Shown here piece after piece: positions 11,501 to 23,684 of a stretch of 64,000 bases of DNA. Within the stretch, counting starts at the first letter, position 1. Every line of letters begins with the position of its first letter. Below the pieces are notes generated by a model. The model was not told the DNA's origin and made no database searches. It worked only from the letters and a program-made list of their open reading frames with translations. This stretch comes from Parietaria judaica (Eukaryota > Streptophyta > Magnoliopsida > Rosales > Urticaceae), in assembly GCA_954871525.1 (NCBI GenBank), contig OX940862.1, positions 46,865,732-46,929,731 on the forward strand, given 5' to 3'. The position numbers and the translations under genes were made by a program.

Positions 11501-14450
11501 AGCAGTCTTTGGGACATGCGGCGTTGAGATCGGAGTAGTCTATGCAGATTCTCCATTTTCCGTTTGGCTTCTTCACCATCACCACGTTGGACACCCAGTC
11601 TGGGTATGTGACCTCTTTGATGAAGTCAGCGGTGATGAGCTTGGTGACTTCCTCGTTGATTGCTTGGTACCGCTCAGGGTTGAAGGCGCGTCTGCGTTGG
11701 ATTTTTGGCGTCTTTCCCGCTTCGATGTTTAGTCGATGAACGGCAATTTCAGGATCGATTCCGGGCATATCGGCGTGCGACCAGGCAAATACGTCTTTGA
11801 ACTCCTTGAGAAAGGCGATCAGCTTGGTCTTGATCATGACCGGAAGTTGGGCTCCGATCGTGACTGTTCTCTCGGGCCGGTCCTCCTCTATCGGGATCTG
11901 CGTGATTTCTGACGAAGGCTCCATCGTGGGCTTGCGCTTGTCATCTCGAGGGTCTAGCTCACCAAACATCCCTGCGTTCCCTGGGTAGTCGGGAAGTTCT
12001 TCCTCGAGCTGGTACACCGTGTTGATGACCAGCTCGTTCTTCCCGGACTTTGTCCCTTGGGCGTAGCAGTTTCGGGATTCCCGCTGACTACCATTCATCA
12101 CTCCTATCCCGTTATCAGTTGGGAATTTGACGAGCAGATGAAAGGTAGACGTGATGGCTTGCAGTTTGTTGAGGCTAGGCCGCCCCAAGATGATGTTGTA
12201 GGCGGAAGGTTGATCCACTACGAGGTACCTGACCATTTTGGTGGTCAGAGCCCCGTCTTCGGAGCCGAATGTCGTGGGCAAGGTGATGGCACCTTTGGTG
12301 TAGACCGGCCGCCCGTTGAATCCGTAGAGGGGCGTCCTCACCGGAGTGGGGACTAGTCCTCCTAGGTTCATCTAGACCAAGGCGGCTTTGAAGATGACGT
12401 CGGCCGAGCTCCCGTTGTCGATTAGAACTCGTCGTACCCGACTGTTGGCGATGAGGACGTCGGTTACGATAGCGTCATTATGAGGATGTGAGATTCTCCA
12501 AGCCTCCTGCTCGGTGAAAGTGATTTCCTGGCCGGGGAGCGAATGGGATGCTCCCCCGAGGTGGGTGATGTTGACTTGGTGTGTGTCTCGATCCTCTTCG
12601 AGGGATCGGGCGTACCGTTTCCTTTGGTTGCCTGAGTCTCCAGTTTCGGGTCCGCCCATTATGGTTGAGATGACGTGGAACTGAGAAGGTCCATCTCTTT
12701 CTGGTCCTTTCTCGGAGCGGGACCGGTCTGGACCGTCGTCGTGTTGCCGTCTGTCTTCTTGGGGACGTGGGCGACTGGAATCCCCGTTTCCGGAGACCAG
12801 CTTTTTGACGAACTACTTGAGTTGCCCGTCTTGTATTAGCTGCTCGATTTGCCTTTTCAGCTGATAGCATTCCGACGTCGTGTGACCGTGATCCTGGTGA
12901 TACTCGCAGTACCGACTCATATCTTTCTTGGGATTTTTCTTGAGAGGAGGTGGCCTTCCGAACTTATCTCCGTGTAGGCTGAAGATCATTGCGGGCGAGG
13001 CCGTCAGGGGGGTGAAGTTTGCGTCTTTTCGAAACTTTTCCGCCTTCTTGTGTAGCGGGGGCTTACTTCCGGAGTTTTGCAGTTGGCGCTGCTTCTTCCC
13101 CTGTGGCTCGTTGTTGCCACTCCTTCGATCGTCGCGGTACTGATTGCCTTGGTCGAGCTGGTTTCGGCCGCCGAAGTACTCATCGACAGCGATGTCCTTT
13201 GCTGCCCTCGCCATCAGTTCGGCCATGGAGGCCGGCCTTTCTTTGACGAGGGAGCGGGAGAAATCGCATAAGGGTAGACCGTCGATGACGGCGGTAATGG
13301 CATCGTCGTCCGTGTAGCTGGCAACTTTATTTGACTCTTCGATGAATCTTTTCAGGTATGCTTGCAGAGTTTCATCTTTACGCTGCTTGAGGGTCCAAAG
13401 GTAGGATTTCGTCTTTCGCTGCGTGATCAGGCTTGCGAAACGAGAAGTGAATCGTTCTGCGAGCTCATCGAATTACCCGATTGACCCCTTCGGGAGGCGT
13501 TGGTACCACTCGAAGGCGGGTCCTGCTAGCGTGAGACAGAAAGCCTGACACATTGTGGCGGGTGAACATTTCTTCACCCGCATGTTGAACTGATACTGTA
13601 CCAGGTGGTACGTGGGGTCGGTAGAGCCGTCGTAGGTGAGGTTCAGCGGGAACCTCAGGTCTCCGTCAAGATCCTTGGCGAGCAAGTGACTAGCAAGGGG
13701 GGACAGGTTCCCCTCAGCCATGCTTCGAGCGACGGGGTTGGTACTCTGGGCCGCAGCGAGTCTATGCATCTCTTGCTTGAGTGCTTGGAGCTCGCTTCTG
13801 AGACCGTCGTAGGGCGGTGTTTCGGCCAGAGTATCTTTTGCGGGGATGACATATTCTCCCCCCTTGTGTCGGGAGTGTTGGGAGTTGTCAGATTCCTCTG
13901 CATTTTCGTCGTCGTTGGATTCCTCCGGTCGGGGGGATCGTTCTCTTTTTCGGCCCCCCCGCTGTTGCCGATTAGTTCGGTTCAGGTGGTGTCGGAGGTC
14001 TCCCTCGCTGGCTGGGTGAGTCCGGACTTGCTCTTGCTGTCGTCGTTCCCTTTGATTCCTTGTTTTATTGGCGGCCTCTTCGTACCCCCCGAGTCGGTCA
14101 AATGCTGACCGTCTGGTGGTTTGGGATTGCGCTGGCTCTTGGGAGTCTGCGGGAGCGGGACGCTCTCTGTTTGCCTCTCTCTGAGTGAGTTCGAGGGCTT
14201 CTTCGGGGCTCTCCTCCTCTCCTTCGTTGGCGTGTTTGCCTTCGAAGTGTTTGGAGATGAGCCCGGTTAGTCAGAAAAGACTTTCTTCAACTCGGGCCAG
14301 CCTTTCTTCGTTGAGCGCTAGCTCTTGGCGGGTGCTTGCTTCCGGCAGGATGCGGGCCTGCTTTCGGCGGGCATGGACCTTTGCCCGAGTGTTTAGAGCG
14401 ATACTCTCTGTAGGGTGAGAGGGAGTGCCTTCCGTTGGCTGGGATGACAT
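8565..14450 (-). pseudogene. Tat gag-pol polyprotein, one frame with four nonsense codons
   Basis: One reading frame runs from an ATG at 14450 to the stop at 8565, about 1960 codons with no frameshift that I can find. It is cut by TGA at 14271-14273, TAA at 13473-13475, TAG at 12813-12815 and TAG at 12372-12374. Gag core lies around 13770-13230. A zinc-knuckle-like CEYHQDHGHTTSEC is near 12890. The protease active site LIDNGSS lies just before the 12372 stop. Counting from the ATG at 12371, the RT has YVDD at 375-378. The first RNase H (about 517-640) has lost its usual first aspartate. A second RNase H keeps D672, E708, D734 and D784. The integrase has H921, H928, C959, C962, then D991, D1051, E1087 (DD35E spacing). 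The pol half from 12371 is uninterrupted. The stops sit in gag and protease, so this copy could make pol only by readthrough or internal initiation. Confidence 0.95.
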
Positions 14451-14510
14451 CTCCTTGACTTGATGAAAATCGATTGCTGGTGGGGTATTCAGAGGACTGA
14501 ATTCGTGGGC

Positions 14511-14528
14511 CCCCTCCTTCTAGCGCCA
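14511..14528 (-). other. Primer binding site of the Tat element
   Basis: Three bases inside the 5' LTR border the minus strand reads TGGCGCTAGAAGGAGGGG. It pairs with a tRNA 3' end of the form ...CCTTCTAGCGCCA. Tat-group elements often use a tRNA-Arg primer. I cannot confirm the tRNA identity here. Confidence 0.75.
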
Positions 14529-14531
14529 AAA

Positions 14532-16128
14532 TGTTGATGCCGTTTTTTGGATCAAACACTGTTGAGGCCCAAGTTGTGGATTTTGGGCCTGGCCCAATGT
14601 CGTTTGATGACGTGGCGGGCTTCTGATGACTTTGGATGGGCCTCCGGCTGGCCTTGTTGCGAGGAAGACAGATTTTGACCCCTCTGTTGACTTCGGTGGG
14701 CCGCGTTGACTTTGATGGGCCCCGTTGACTTTGTGTTGAATTTGATGGCCCTGTTACGGGGACGACAGATTTTCCCTCCCTCTTGCTCTCTCTCGGCGTA
14801 TGAGTGATACGGATTCCGAGCGGAGTTCCTGGCACTGGGATCGAAACCTATCGTAGCCGTTCGAGGTCCAGCGATCCGGGGATTACTCTCCCCCTGTTAC
14901 CTCAAAGCCTGGAATGGACAAGGCCAGGGATACAGGTTCGGGTATCTCGCAGGAATCGGGGTCCACGCGAACGGGAGAGTGAGTTTGATCCAGTGGATCC
15001 TGGGGGATTGGCTTCCCGGCCTGTGACGTCGATTCTAGTCTGGGCCCTACAGACTGTCCGCAAAGCCACGATATCAATGTAAGATATGGGGCTGGGAGAC
15101 AGAACGGGTTCCACGCAGATCTAGAAGAATGGTCTGGCGGGGTCGTCGAATTGCCCCAGGATCTTTTCCAGGGGTTCCCCTCTGGTTGGTCTATTTAGAG
15201 AGATTCCCCAAGTCCAGTCCCTCGACCTGAATTGTGGGTCCTGATACGTGTCCCCGAGCTATCCGTACAGACGCGCAATGGACTGTGAGATAGATCGGAC
15301 ACCGCGTAGAACAGGACCTATCAAGTAGGACCTTGACCGTGTAGGACTCCCTCCGAAACCTCTGATATCGCTCAATATCCGGACCTTGCAAAAGAATACC
15401 CGAGGTCAAGGGAAACAGGGGGGACTACCCCCTGATTCACCTCCGACGCTCAACATTAGTAGAGTATATGAGAGGGAGGCGAGTTTATAGGGGGTAGGGA
15501 AGAGCTCGAGAGAATTCGAGTGAATTCCGTTGAGTTTGAGTGAGTTACCGTTTGAATGAACTGAGCCTCTATTTATAACTGGATCCAGGGACTCCGGTGC
15601 AAATAAATATTGCTTCGGGAGGTCCCCGACAACAAATTTTATATGCAAATTGAAGCCCCGGACGAGAGGAAGCCAACGCAACCGTCGGATCGCCGATCCG
15701 ATCACCGACGCGCCCTCACGCGCGCGTTTTGTGCGCGCTGCTCCGCCCACGCGCTGTCCACTCGCTGGCACGCGTGGATGACGTCAGGGATGACGTGGGC
15801 GCGCGTGGAGAAGGCTGAGGGGCGAGTGGGTGGCAGAGGTGCCACGTGGCGGCTCCTGGTGGGCTCTGGGAGTGCGTGGGGCCCACAAAAAGGCTCCCGA
15901 AGTGATTTTTCGCTCCCGAACTCTTCCCGTGTCCGTTTTTCACAAATTTTATGTCGTTTTTGAGTATCTTGATATTTTTAGGAACATCTAGACACTCTAT
16001 TTTACGAAAACGGGCCTCCGGAGGGTGTTTTGGATTAAAATTGACTTAATTAATTAAAGAAAAATTAATTTGATAATTTTTCTTTAATTAATTCGTTTTT
16101 AAATTAATCCCGGGATTTGCCCGTAACA
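14532..16128 (-). repeat. 5' LTR of the Tat element (right copy)
   Basis: This 1597-bp LTR starts tgttgatgcc and ends cccgtaaca on the plus strand. The minus-strand TATA box (TATAAAT) is at 15571-15577 and would drive gag-pol. It is the longer LTR copy, with the extra 19 bp at about 15017-15035. Confidence 0.95.
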
Positions 16129-16133
16129 CTTAC

Positions 16134-17088
16134 TGTAAAGAAAATCTTATGATATATTTTTATTAATCTATGTAATTCAATCCAAACCCAATAAGTTGAA
16201 TAAAATCTATTCAAATCCATTATAAATCGATCAATCTGAAAATACAATTTATGGTACTCTACTCTATATATTTGTTAAAAATAATGCCTTGCAAATATTG
16301 GAATAGAGATGAAATCAACGTGGGTCTAAGATGGAGAGAAAGAGAACAGAGGCGGGCTTCGAACTTGGGGCTGGAGAGAGGATAAAGTAGAGTCAGAGAG
16401 AGAAGAAAACGTTAAGAGAAACACTTGATGATGGAGAGAGAAGCCGCCTTCAAATGCGTATCTAGTGGCAGAGTTGGCTGGAAGCCGAAGGGCAACGCTT
16501 GAAGGTGGGCTCTGCATGTGCAAATTTGAAGAAAAAAAAATGCAATCAAAATCGTTGTACCAGAAACAAACACAAAAAATAACCGAGAAAACCATAATCG
16601 CAAATAATTAATGGAAAATGTGGCTGTGTGAGGATGAAATGGCGCAGGGGAGTGTTGGCGGATACGTTAGAAGCAGTGGTCTAAACACGGTTTCTCTGTA
16701 TGCCCAGGTCCTTGTCGCCGTTCGTTGAGACCAAAGATGGAGAGGGAAATGGAGCGAGGAGAAGCGGGAGATGGCGAGAAGAAGATATGAAAAAATATGA
16801 GACAAATTACTGCTTCAAATCATTTACTCATTCATTAGCCATATAGGTGTCGTTTAGGGGAGATAAAAATTGCTCAAAAATTACGCAAAGATATGTCATT
16901 TTTTTCAACGAAAAATAAATAAAAAATATGAAGAAAAAAAAGAATGAAACGAAAGGTCATCTTTAATTATTTTTAAAAAATCAAAAAAAGTAGAATAAAG
17001 AATGAGGCTCAAATTGATGGTTTTTGGCCGACACGATTCCCGAAGTCATTGCCCTTTTATATATATAGATTATGTACCAATATTTGTG
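16134..17088. other. Non-coding AT-rich sequence
   Basis: No gene is supported. Short ORFs on the minus strand at 16326-16805 show no similarity I recognise. The segment ends near an attatatatag stretch and may be old transposon debris. Confidence 0.5.
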
Positions 17089-17600
17089 TAACGCCCAGAA
17101 ATGGGGTTAGTAGAAAATAAAAACTTTTCAAACATTGACCGGTCCATGCCACGTCATTTTATAAACATTTTATAACGACTATTCCACGTCAACGTTATTA
17201 GACACGTAATTCTTGCCCGAGGGACTTGAAACGACAAAACAAACATTTTAAGACCACAAATTATACAACACCATAAAAGCGGGAAATGAAAAATACCTAA
17301 ATCCATTACAAATCCTAAATGAAAAGATCAACACAAAATACAATGTTCACTTCAAGAAGCGAGAATACATGATCAAGGCCGCAACAACTCTTCGAGAATA
17401 CCCCAGACAATTCGTTCCAGTTTCTCTTTACTTGTTATTCACTTCGTTTTCACTCTCTATTCTCTCTCTCTCTCTCTCTCTCTCTTTACTCCGTTTTCAC
17501 CAAGATCAATAAAAAAGTAGAGAGTAAGTAGTCAGCAAGATCAATGGAACACTCCTTTCGTCTGGAACACGACTACACGGCCCAAATTTTGAATGGCTAG
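17089..17600 (+). mobile_element. Possible gypsy LTR remnant
   Basis: The segment opens tgtaacgcccagaaatgg, which resembles the LTR start of some chromovirus elements. It contains a (TC)n run at 17461-17488. No second LTR, target duplication or coding sequence is visible, so this is a weak call. Confidence 0.25.
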
Positions 17601-17689
17601 ACGAACATGACAAAACTAAACACTACTTTAGAGTAAAACTAAACACTACTAGTGTAATACTCATTCAAGCATTTGATCAAACAGGTGGT

Positions 17690-18985
17690 CACTGATGACT
17701 CTATGAAAATAGAGTTATTATGCGATTTTATCGAATGAAAATAATTAGCCCGAGCTTAGGATCGAGATGAAAAGTGATAAATGTTGTCTAAATTGATAAA
17801 TATTGCTTTCTCATCTTAATTATTTGTTTTGTAGTGGGCTTAAATCATTTAGGCCCAAATCCCAAAAGATTTGGTGCCAAAAAAGGAAACTTGCCCTAAT
17901 TAAGGGAGTTTATCACTTAAGGAGGCAGTCACTTTTTTGAGAGAAGATCCTGGCCGTTGGATGATGGAATGAGGCTGTGAGCAAAAAGAATAGAAGGAAT
18001 CAGCCAAAAAGAGAGAAGGAGCCGCTTGAACTTGGAGAAGGAGGGAACTGGGGCAACAAAGAAGAGAAGACTATTTTGAGGAGGGATTGAAGAACTACTC
18101 ATCATCGAGGGAGCTTGCTACAAAGAGTTATTCTAAACTCCTATTCTCATTGAACTTGTTCTTTGAATTTCTTGGATGAGTTGTATCTTGAACCAATCTT
18201 TATTTTATGTTCATTGTTTTCATAACATGAACTAAGTTCTTAAGGTTAGGTAATTGATGAACTAAGGGTTTGATGAATTATTGATTATGATGGAATTTTG
18301 TATTTTCTTAGTTCTTGGTTGAATTCTTAATTTTTTCATAATTCTATTTCTTGTTTCAACTTAATAGAATTTCATATTTAATCTCTATTGGAAAATATGA
18401 ATTGAATTGGAATTACAACCTCGATGCATGTTTAATCTCGTGATTTCGTTGATAAGATTGAGATGAGTTTAGGAATATATTAATCTCCACTAGATTGTGG
18501 AATTGGAACTTAATTTTAACCGGTAAAGTAGTCTTATCATAGGGATATGAAGAATTAATTTACAATCAGTTTTCAAAACAAAAGTTCGGAAGAACCTATG
18601 TTATTGTTGTTTCCCAGTATCACTAAGAAAATGCAATAGCATTCATGTCGCAATCGGTAATTCGAAAAACCCGAAGTAATTCATAGCCCAACCGCTTTCT
18701 CTCATCGATTATTAAATAATTGCTTGTTTCCTCTGTCCCGATTATCTTTGCTTAACAATTTGAATATCATTTTAGCTCACAATTTGAATGAATTTTTATT
18801 TTACAACAATTTCTCATGATATGTTCTTTTTTATATAACTCGCAAGAAATACGTAATTTGATTTAGTCTCCGTGGGATCGATCCTTGTGCCTTTGCACAT
18901 TGTATTACTTGTCGATACGTACACTTGCGTAATTTTGCATACACGTTTTGCATTCAACAAGTTTTTGGCGCCGTTGCCGGGGGAC
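17690..18985 (+). mobile_element. Truncated gypsy-type element: LTR end plus primer binding site
   Basis: An LTR-like segment ends in gcattcaaca at 18959 and is followed after a short spacer by tggcgccgttgccgggg at 18965. That is the PBS sequence found in many Athila-like and related gypsy elements. The left LTR border is uncertain; tgatgactctatgaa near 17695 is one candidate. No gag or pol follows, so the internal region is lost or non-coding. Confidence 0.6.
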
Positions 18986-20368
18986 TAAAATTCAATTTAC
19001 ACATTTTTTATGAGTTATTTTTCTTACATATTTGTGTACTTAACAAGTGGTCTCTCGTTTCTATTCTCAGGCGGATTAATCTAATTGCAACCAACAGTCA
19101 CCATTGAAATTCTTTATTCAAGAATCAAACCTTCTCAAACATCAAAACACAAGAATTTACAGTCTCAAACATATGATTCTATCAAAGATTAAGACGACAA
19201 ATAATATATTAAAAAACCGAGCATTGTACCTTCTTATTCTCTTATCATTTGATTCGATATACTAGTCGTAATCTCTCTCGCTATATAACATCATTGTCGT
19301 TTCCTGAAAACATTTTTTTATTGTTTTTAGTTACTTTGTCATCGTATATTCTGTGTTCTCATTTTTATTGTTGTTTTAATGAATACTCATTTATATATTT
19401 TTGTCGTTTTTTCATTTGTGTTTTTTTTTTCTTATTTCAAAATATTTATATTTAAATGTCTATTTATGCGTCTTCCTCTTTTCTGTCGCGGCCATAATTT
19501 TTTATTCAAAGGTAATGTAAATTCACTTAGATGTCTACGGATATGAATTTAAGTCAAAAGTTTTAATTTTTAAAACATTTACAGGATACTTTTTTTTCGC
19601 CTTTACGTGATGTTATCGACTCCGGGCTAGAGAACCTACCAAATATGAATGGACGTGTTTGGTGAAGAAAAGCTACAACCTCTCCCGATAACATAAGCTT
19701 GCAATTATTAATTAAACTCGAAACAACAAATAACATAATAGACATTTGCCACGTCATCGGCCGAATTATTCTTCGGCACACATACCCCAGACGACAGTGG
19801 CGTAGCCAGAAATTATCGAAAGGCAATAACTCAGTCGTTGCTTTGTTAATTTGACTGTCTAATTTATCAAATTGAGTATCAATTACGACATTCACAACCG
19901 ATTTAAAACTAACAAAATATTTTACTATTTGCAAGTTCGGGTATTAGTTATTGAAAATTTGTTTTGATAAATCGATATTCATATTAGATCTATTAAAATC
20001 AAATAGAAAAGAAGAGAAAAACAAAGAAGAACTAAAATACTTCAAAATACTAATGGAACTTTATTTTGAGTTAAAATATCTTCCAAAGTCTAAAATAAAA
20101 CAAGATTGGACAAAATGTACGGCATTTAAGTGAAATGGGAAAAAATAGAGGGAAAAATATGATAAATTAAAATACTTAAATCAATTAAAATTGAAGGATA
20201 TATACTGTAATTAAGGCAAAAAGTATGGGTAAAAAACGTCGAAAGGCTTTAGTCCGAGCTAAAACTTGCATTGATATATAGTAAGTTAGTTGCTTAAAAC
20301 GAGAGAGAGAGAAAGTATGTCAGTGAAGGAAACAAAAAAATATAAAAATAAATTAAAAACAAGTGAGG
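18986..20368. other. Sequence without a supported gene
   Basis: The region is AT-rich. A minus-strand stretch at about 19840-19934 reads DTQFDKLDSQINKATTELL, which faintly recalls the C-terminal part of TTF-type hAT/ZMYM1-like transposases. It is too short for a firm call. Nothing else is recognised. Confidence 0.35.
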
Positions 20369-20766
20369 GCTGTAATCAGAGCTGCAACTCGCGACTCCAA
20401 TCCCAGAATCGCGACGAGTCGCGATGGTTTGGGTGGAGTCGCGACGCATCGCGACGCGAGGCGTGGAGTCGCGACGAGTCGCGATTCCTGCGCGTCGTCG
20501 CGATGCGTCTGGTCGATCCGCGTGATGGGCGATCGACGGCTCTCGCTGAGCCACGTCAGCAATCCGTGGGAGGGGGAGAAAATGTGTTTCTTTGTGGCAT
20601 TAATACTATGTTTTTACCCGAAATTAATTACTCAACCATAATTTTTACCCACTTTACTCGAATTCCAACCCAAAAATTTCAAATTTCAATATTTTTCACC
20701 CAACTTTATTCACCCACTTCACCCACCTCAATAATTATTCACCCACCCAACTCTCTCCTCAAATCC

Positions 20767-20774
20767 TATAAATA
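20767..20774 (+). promoter_or_regulatory. TATA box of the hAT transposase gene
   Basis: The motif tataaata lies 113 bp upstream of the exon 1 ATG at 20887, followed by a CT-rich leader. This is the usual plant core promoter layout. Confidence 0.6.
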
Positions 20775-20886
20775 CCACCTCTCCCACCCTCATTTCCTCA
20801 CCAACAATCTTCCAACTCTCTCTCAAATTCTCTCAACTCTCTAAGTTTTTTCCCTCTAAAGCTCTCAAGTTCTCAAATTTCCCATT

Positions 20887-23684
20887 ATGTCTCGAAGAAG
20901 CGGTGGTAGTTCCGGGGGTCGTAGGGCGGCTAGGGATTTGTTTCCTGATTTTAATGCCGGGGAGCAATCGCAACCTACGCCCGAGGGCTACATTCCCGTT
21001 GTAGAAACACTTCCCTCCCCACCAAATCCAAATTATCCGACGCACGTTCCGGCATCAAATCCAACCTACGCCCGAGATCCATTTTTTGAACTCTTGTTTC
21101 AAGGAGGACCCGCCGACGACCGTATGGAGGGCCCATCTCAACCGCCGGAGGAACCGCCTCAAAGACGCAATCTTGCCGAAGAGGAGGGCCCACACCGTTC
21201 CTCTGTTGTTGGCTCGTACCACGATGGTTCTCCACTCTCGATCAACGAAACCGGCGAAGGCTCCGTCCAACGTCCTCGACGTGCTCGACGTCCGCGACCG
21301 GAAACGGGGTAATTATTTTAATTATTATTATTTTAATATTATTTTTATTATTATTATAATTATTTTAGAATAAATAATTAATTTGCCACGTCTCTTGAAA
21401 GTCTTAGTATGCTCTGTGGTTGCGGTTCCGACTGATCTTCCACATCAGAAACGAATTTCTTGAGATTTAATAATCATTTAATCATATTAATTTAATAAAA
21501 CATTAAATGGTTACTTAAATAAGTTAAAAAAATTAAAAAGGTAATTTGTATGTGTGATAAGCTTGGGCCTAAAGCGAGATCATAGCATCCTTTCCAGTCG
21601 ATCTGGCCGTGGAACCTCGGGGAGTTCCGTCCAAAAGAGTTTGATAATTATTTTCACACATAAGAAATACCATTTTAATTTTGTTAACTTTTTTATTTAA
21701 CTTTTAATTAAATCAATATGATGAATAATAAACTTTATGACATTTAAATTTTTGATTTTCCTTTTGTTTTAATAGAGTTAATCCTCATGGCTTGGCGTGG
21801 GGACGGCCAAACACGGCCCCGGTGTGGAAATTTTTTCACGAAGATCGGCACATCAACGATCGAGGCAAGCGTGTTAAAAATGCCACATGCAAAAAGTGCG
21901 GGACAATTCTAGACGGAATGGGGGAGCGGGGAACCGGATACTTAAACCGACACGCTAATGTATGCTTCCCAACCGGGGAGCTCGATGAGGTAAACACAGC
22001 ACAGGTAAGTGCTCTTTCTGCTGTGAATTTACGGAAATGGACACTCGAATGGATTCTTTCTACGGGCGTTCCGCTGAGTTTTGTCGAAAATCCCAACCAC
22101 ACACGATATATGAAAAGGATTAATCCGTCGTACCAGCAGTTTTCCCGTACCACTTATACCGGGGACATGGAAACCGCTTATGATTTGCAAAAAAACCTTT
22201 TAGTCGATTTTTTCAAAATGTCTAACATAAACGTTGCTTTTACCACCGACTTGTGGAGCGGTCCAAGTTTAAATGATTACATGAGTTTGACCGCCCACTA
22301 CGTCGACGATGAGTGGAATCCATGTCAACGACTTTTAAACTTATCGCCTTTCGAGTGTCGCCATACCGGAAAAAACATAGCCGAGAAATTATTTGAATTA
22401 TTTGGTGATTGAGGTTTACAAAATCGTGTTATTTCAATTACCTTAGATAATGCCTCAAGCAACAACGCCGCGATTATGATCTTGGAAACAATGTTGCCCG
22501 CTTCTCCGTTTCGAAATATTTTACATCAACGGTGTGCTTGTCACATAATTAATTTAATTGCACGAACGGGCGAGGGACATATTGCACACCATGTTGAAAA
22601 ATTACGCGGCATTGTTGATTGGATCCGGCATCCTCAAACCACCAATAGGTGGAGACGATTTTGTAAAGACCACAATCATAAAGCTAATAAGTTTGGTTTA
22701 GATAATAATACGCGATGGAACTCTACGTATTTAATGATTTCAGTTGTGTGTAGACAGAGGCTTCCATTGGACCATTTCCTCGGACAGGAACTCCCTCCGG
22801 AGGCGCGGATCACGGAGGCGGAATGGGCTACCGCGAAGAAATTCCTCGCTTTCCTCAAACCTTTTTATGCTGTTACTTTAAATTTTTCTAACCAAAATAA
22901 ACCTTCTTTGAATCATGGTCTTTCGGGTCTTTATCAAATTTCGTGTGCTTTCAAAGAATTCGAAAACGACCCTATTATTTCGCCGCTTATTGAGTCTATG
23001 GTTGCAAAATTCAAGTCGTATTGGGATCCACCCCCGTTTTCGTTTTGCTTCGGTGCTATTCTAGACCCTCATGTTTCGGATGCATATGGGCCAATGATGA
23101 TAGCGATCGGAGAAAACATAGGGGTGGATTATCGTAATTATGTTAATGTTGTTAACGAAGCTTTTTATGAATTGTTCAGTGAATACAACAAACGGTTCCC
23201 TCAATTCAACTCACAGGAGGAGCAAAGGGCAGTGATGGCAAGCCCAACCAAGACGGGATACGACTTCAGCCGGAGACTCAAGCAACGGGTTAGTCGCGGG
23301 GAATCCACTACGCCGTTGGCGGGCGACACGGACGGCCAACCGACAGAATTGAAGCGCTACTACGGCCTGCTATTCGACGAAGACTCCGACGAGTTCGATG
23401 TGATAAGGTGGTGGAAGATCCAACGGGACAGATTTCCGCTATTGGCAAGAATGGCGAGGGATATACTGTCCATCCCCATTTCCAGCGTTGCTTCGGAGAG
23501 CGTTTTTAGCACGGCTCAATATCTCATCAACGACCGGCGGGCGTCAACCACCAACACACACGTCGAGCAGATTGTGGTGTTGAATGATTTGTTGTTCAAC
23601 CCCCCCGTGATTGCCGAACGCTCCGAGCCAAGCGATCTGGAGATAATGACGGAAAGATTCAACGCAATGTTCCCCGAAAAATGA
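20887..23684 (+). pseudogene. hAT transposase (BED zinc finger, hAT C-terminal dimerisation), one nonsense codon
   Basis: The inferred exons are 20887-21308 and 21776-23684; the intron of 467 bp starts GTAATT, ends TTTAATAG and keeps the frame. Exon 1 is a proline- and arginine-rich N-terminus. Exon 2 starts with a BED-type zinc finger (CKKC ... H ... HANVC, about 21885-21965). Next comes the catalytic core with TTDLWSG near 22240 and, after the break, TLDNASSNN near 22445; their aspartates are the likely catalytic pair. An RNase H-fold segment (about 22980-23080) follows. The C-terminal hAT dimerisation motif is at about 23400-23600 (IPISSVASESVFS). The frame is the same before and after the TGA at 22410-22412, which replaces what is usually a tryptophan. 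The truncated product would lack the second aspartate and the dimerisation domain. Confidence 0.93.

Larger units (their letters stand above)
1303..16133 (-). mobile_element. Full-length Ty3/gypsy retrotransposon, Tat lineage, with target site duplications
   Basis: The element spans 1308-16128 (14,821 bp) and is flanked by CTTAC at 1303-1307 and 16129-16133. It reads on the minus strand, so the right LTR is the 5' LTR. Element order is 5' LTR, PBS, gag-protease-RT-RNase H-second RNase H-integrase, PPT-like tract, tandem repeats, an antisense spliced ORF, PPT, 3' LTR. A second archaeal-type RNase H after the normal one, together with extra ORFs between pol and the 3' LTR, is known for the Tat/Ogre group. 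By hand count the LTRs differ by about 24 substitutions plus one 19-bp indel, roughly 98.5 percent identity, so the insertion is fairly recent. Four nonsense codons in gag-pol make this copy probably non-autonomous. Confidence 0.95.

Noticed and set aside
13605..14108. Plus-strand ORF of 167 codons opposite gag
   Set aside because: The minus strand here is the continuous gag frame; the plus-strand frame is a shadow without similarity.
17461..17488. (TC)n run as a regulatory site
   Set aside because: A simple microsatellite; no gene start is next to it.
21792..22412. Start of the hAT transposase at 21792
   Set aside because: The codon there is TTG; the frame continues upstream to an acceptor at 21775 and joins exon 1 at 21308.
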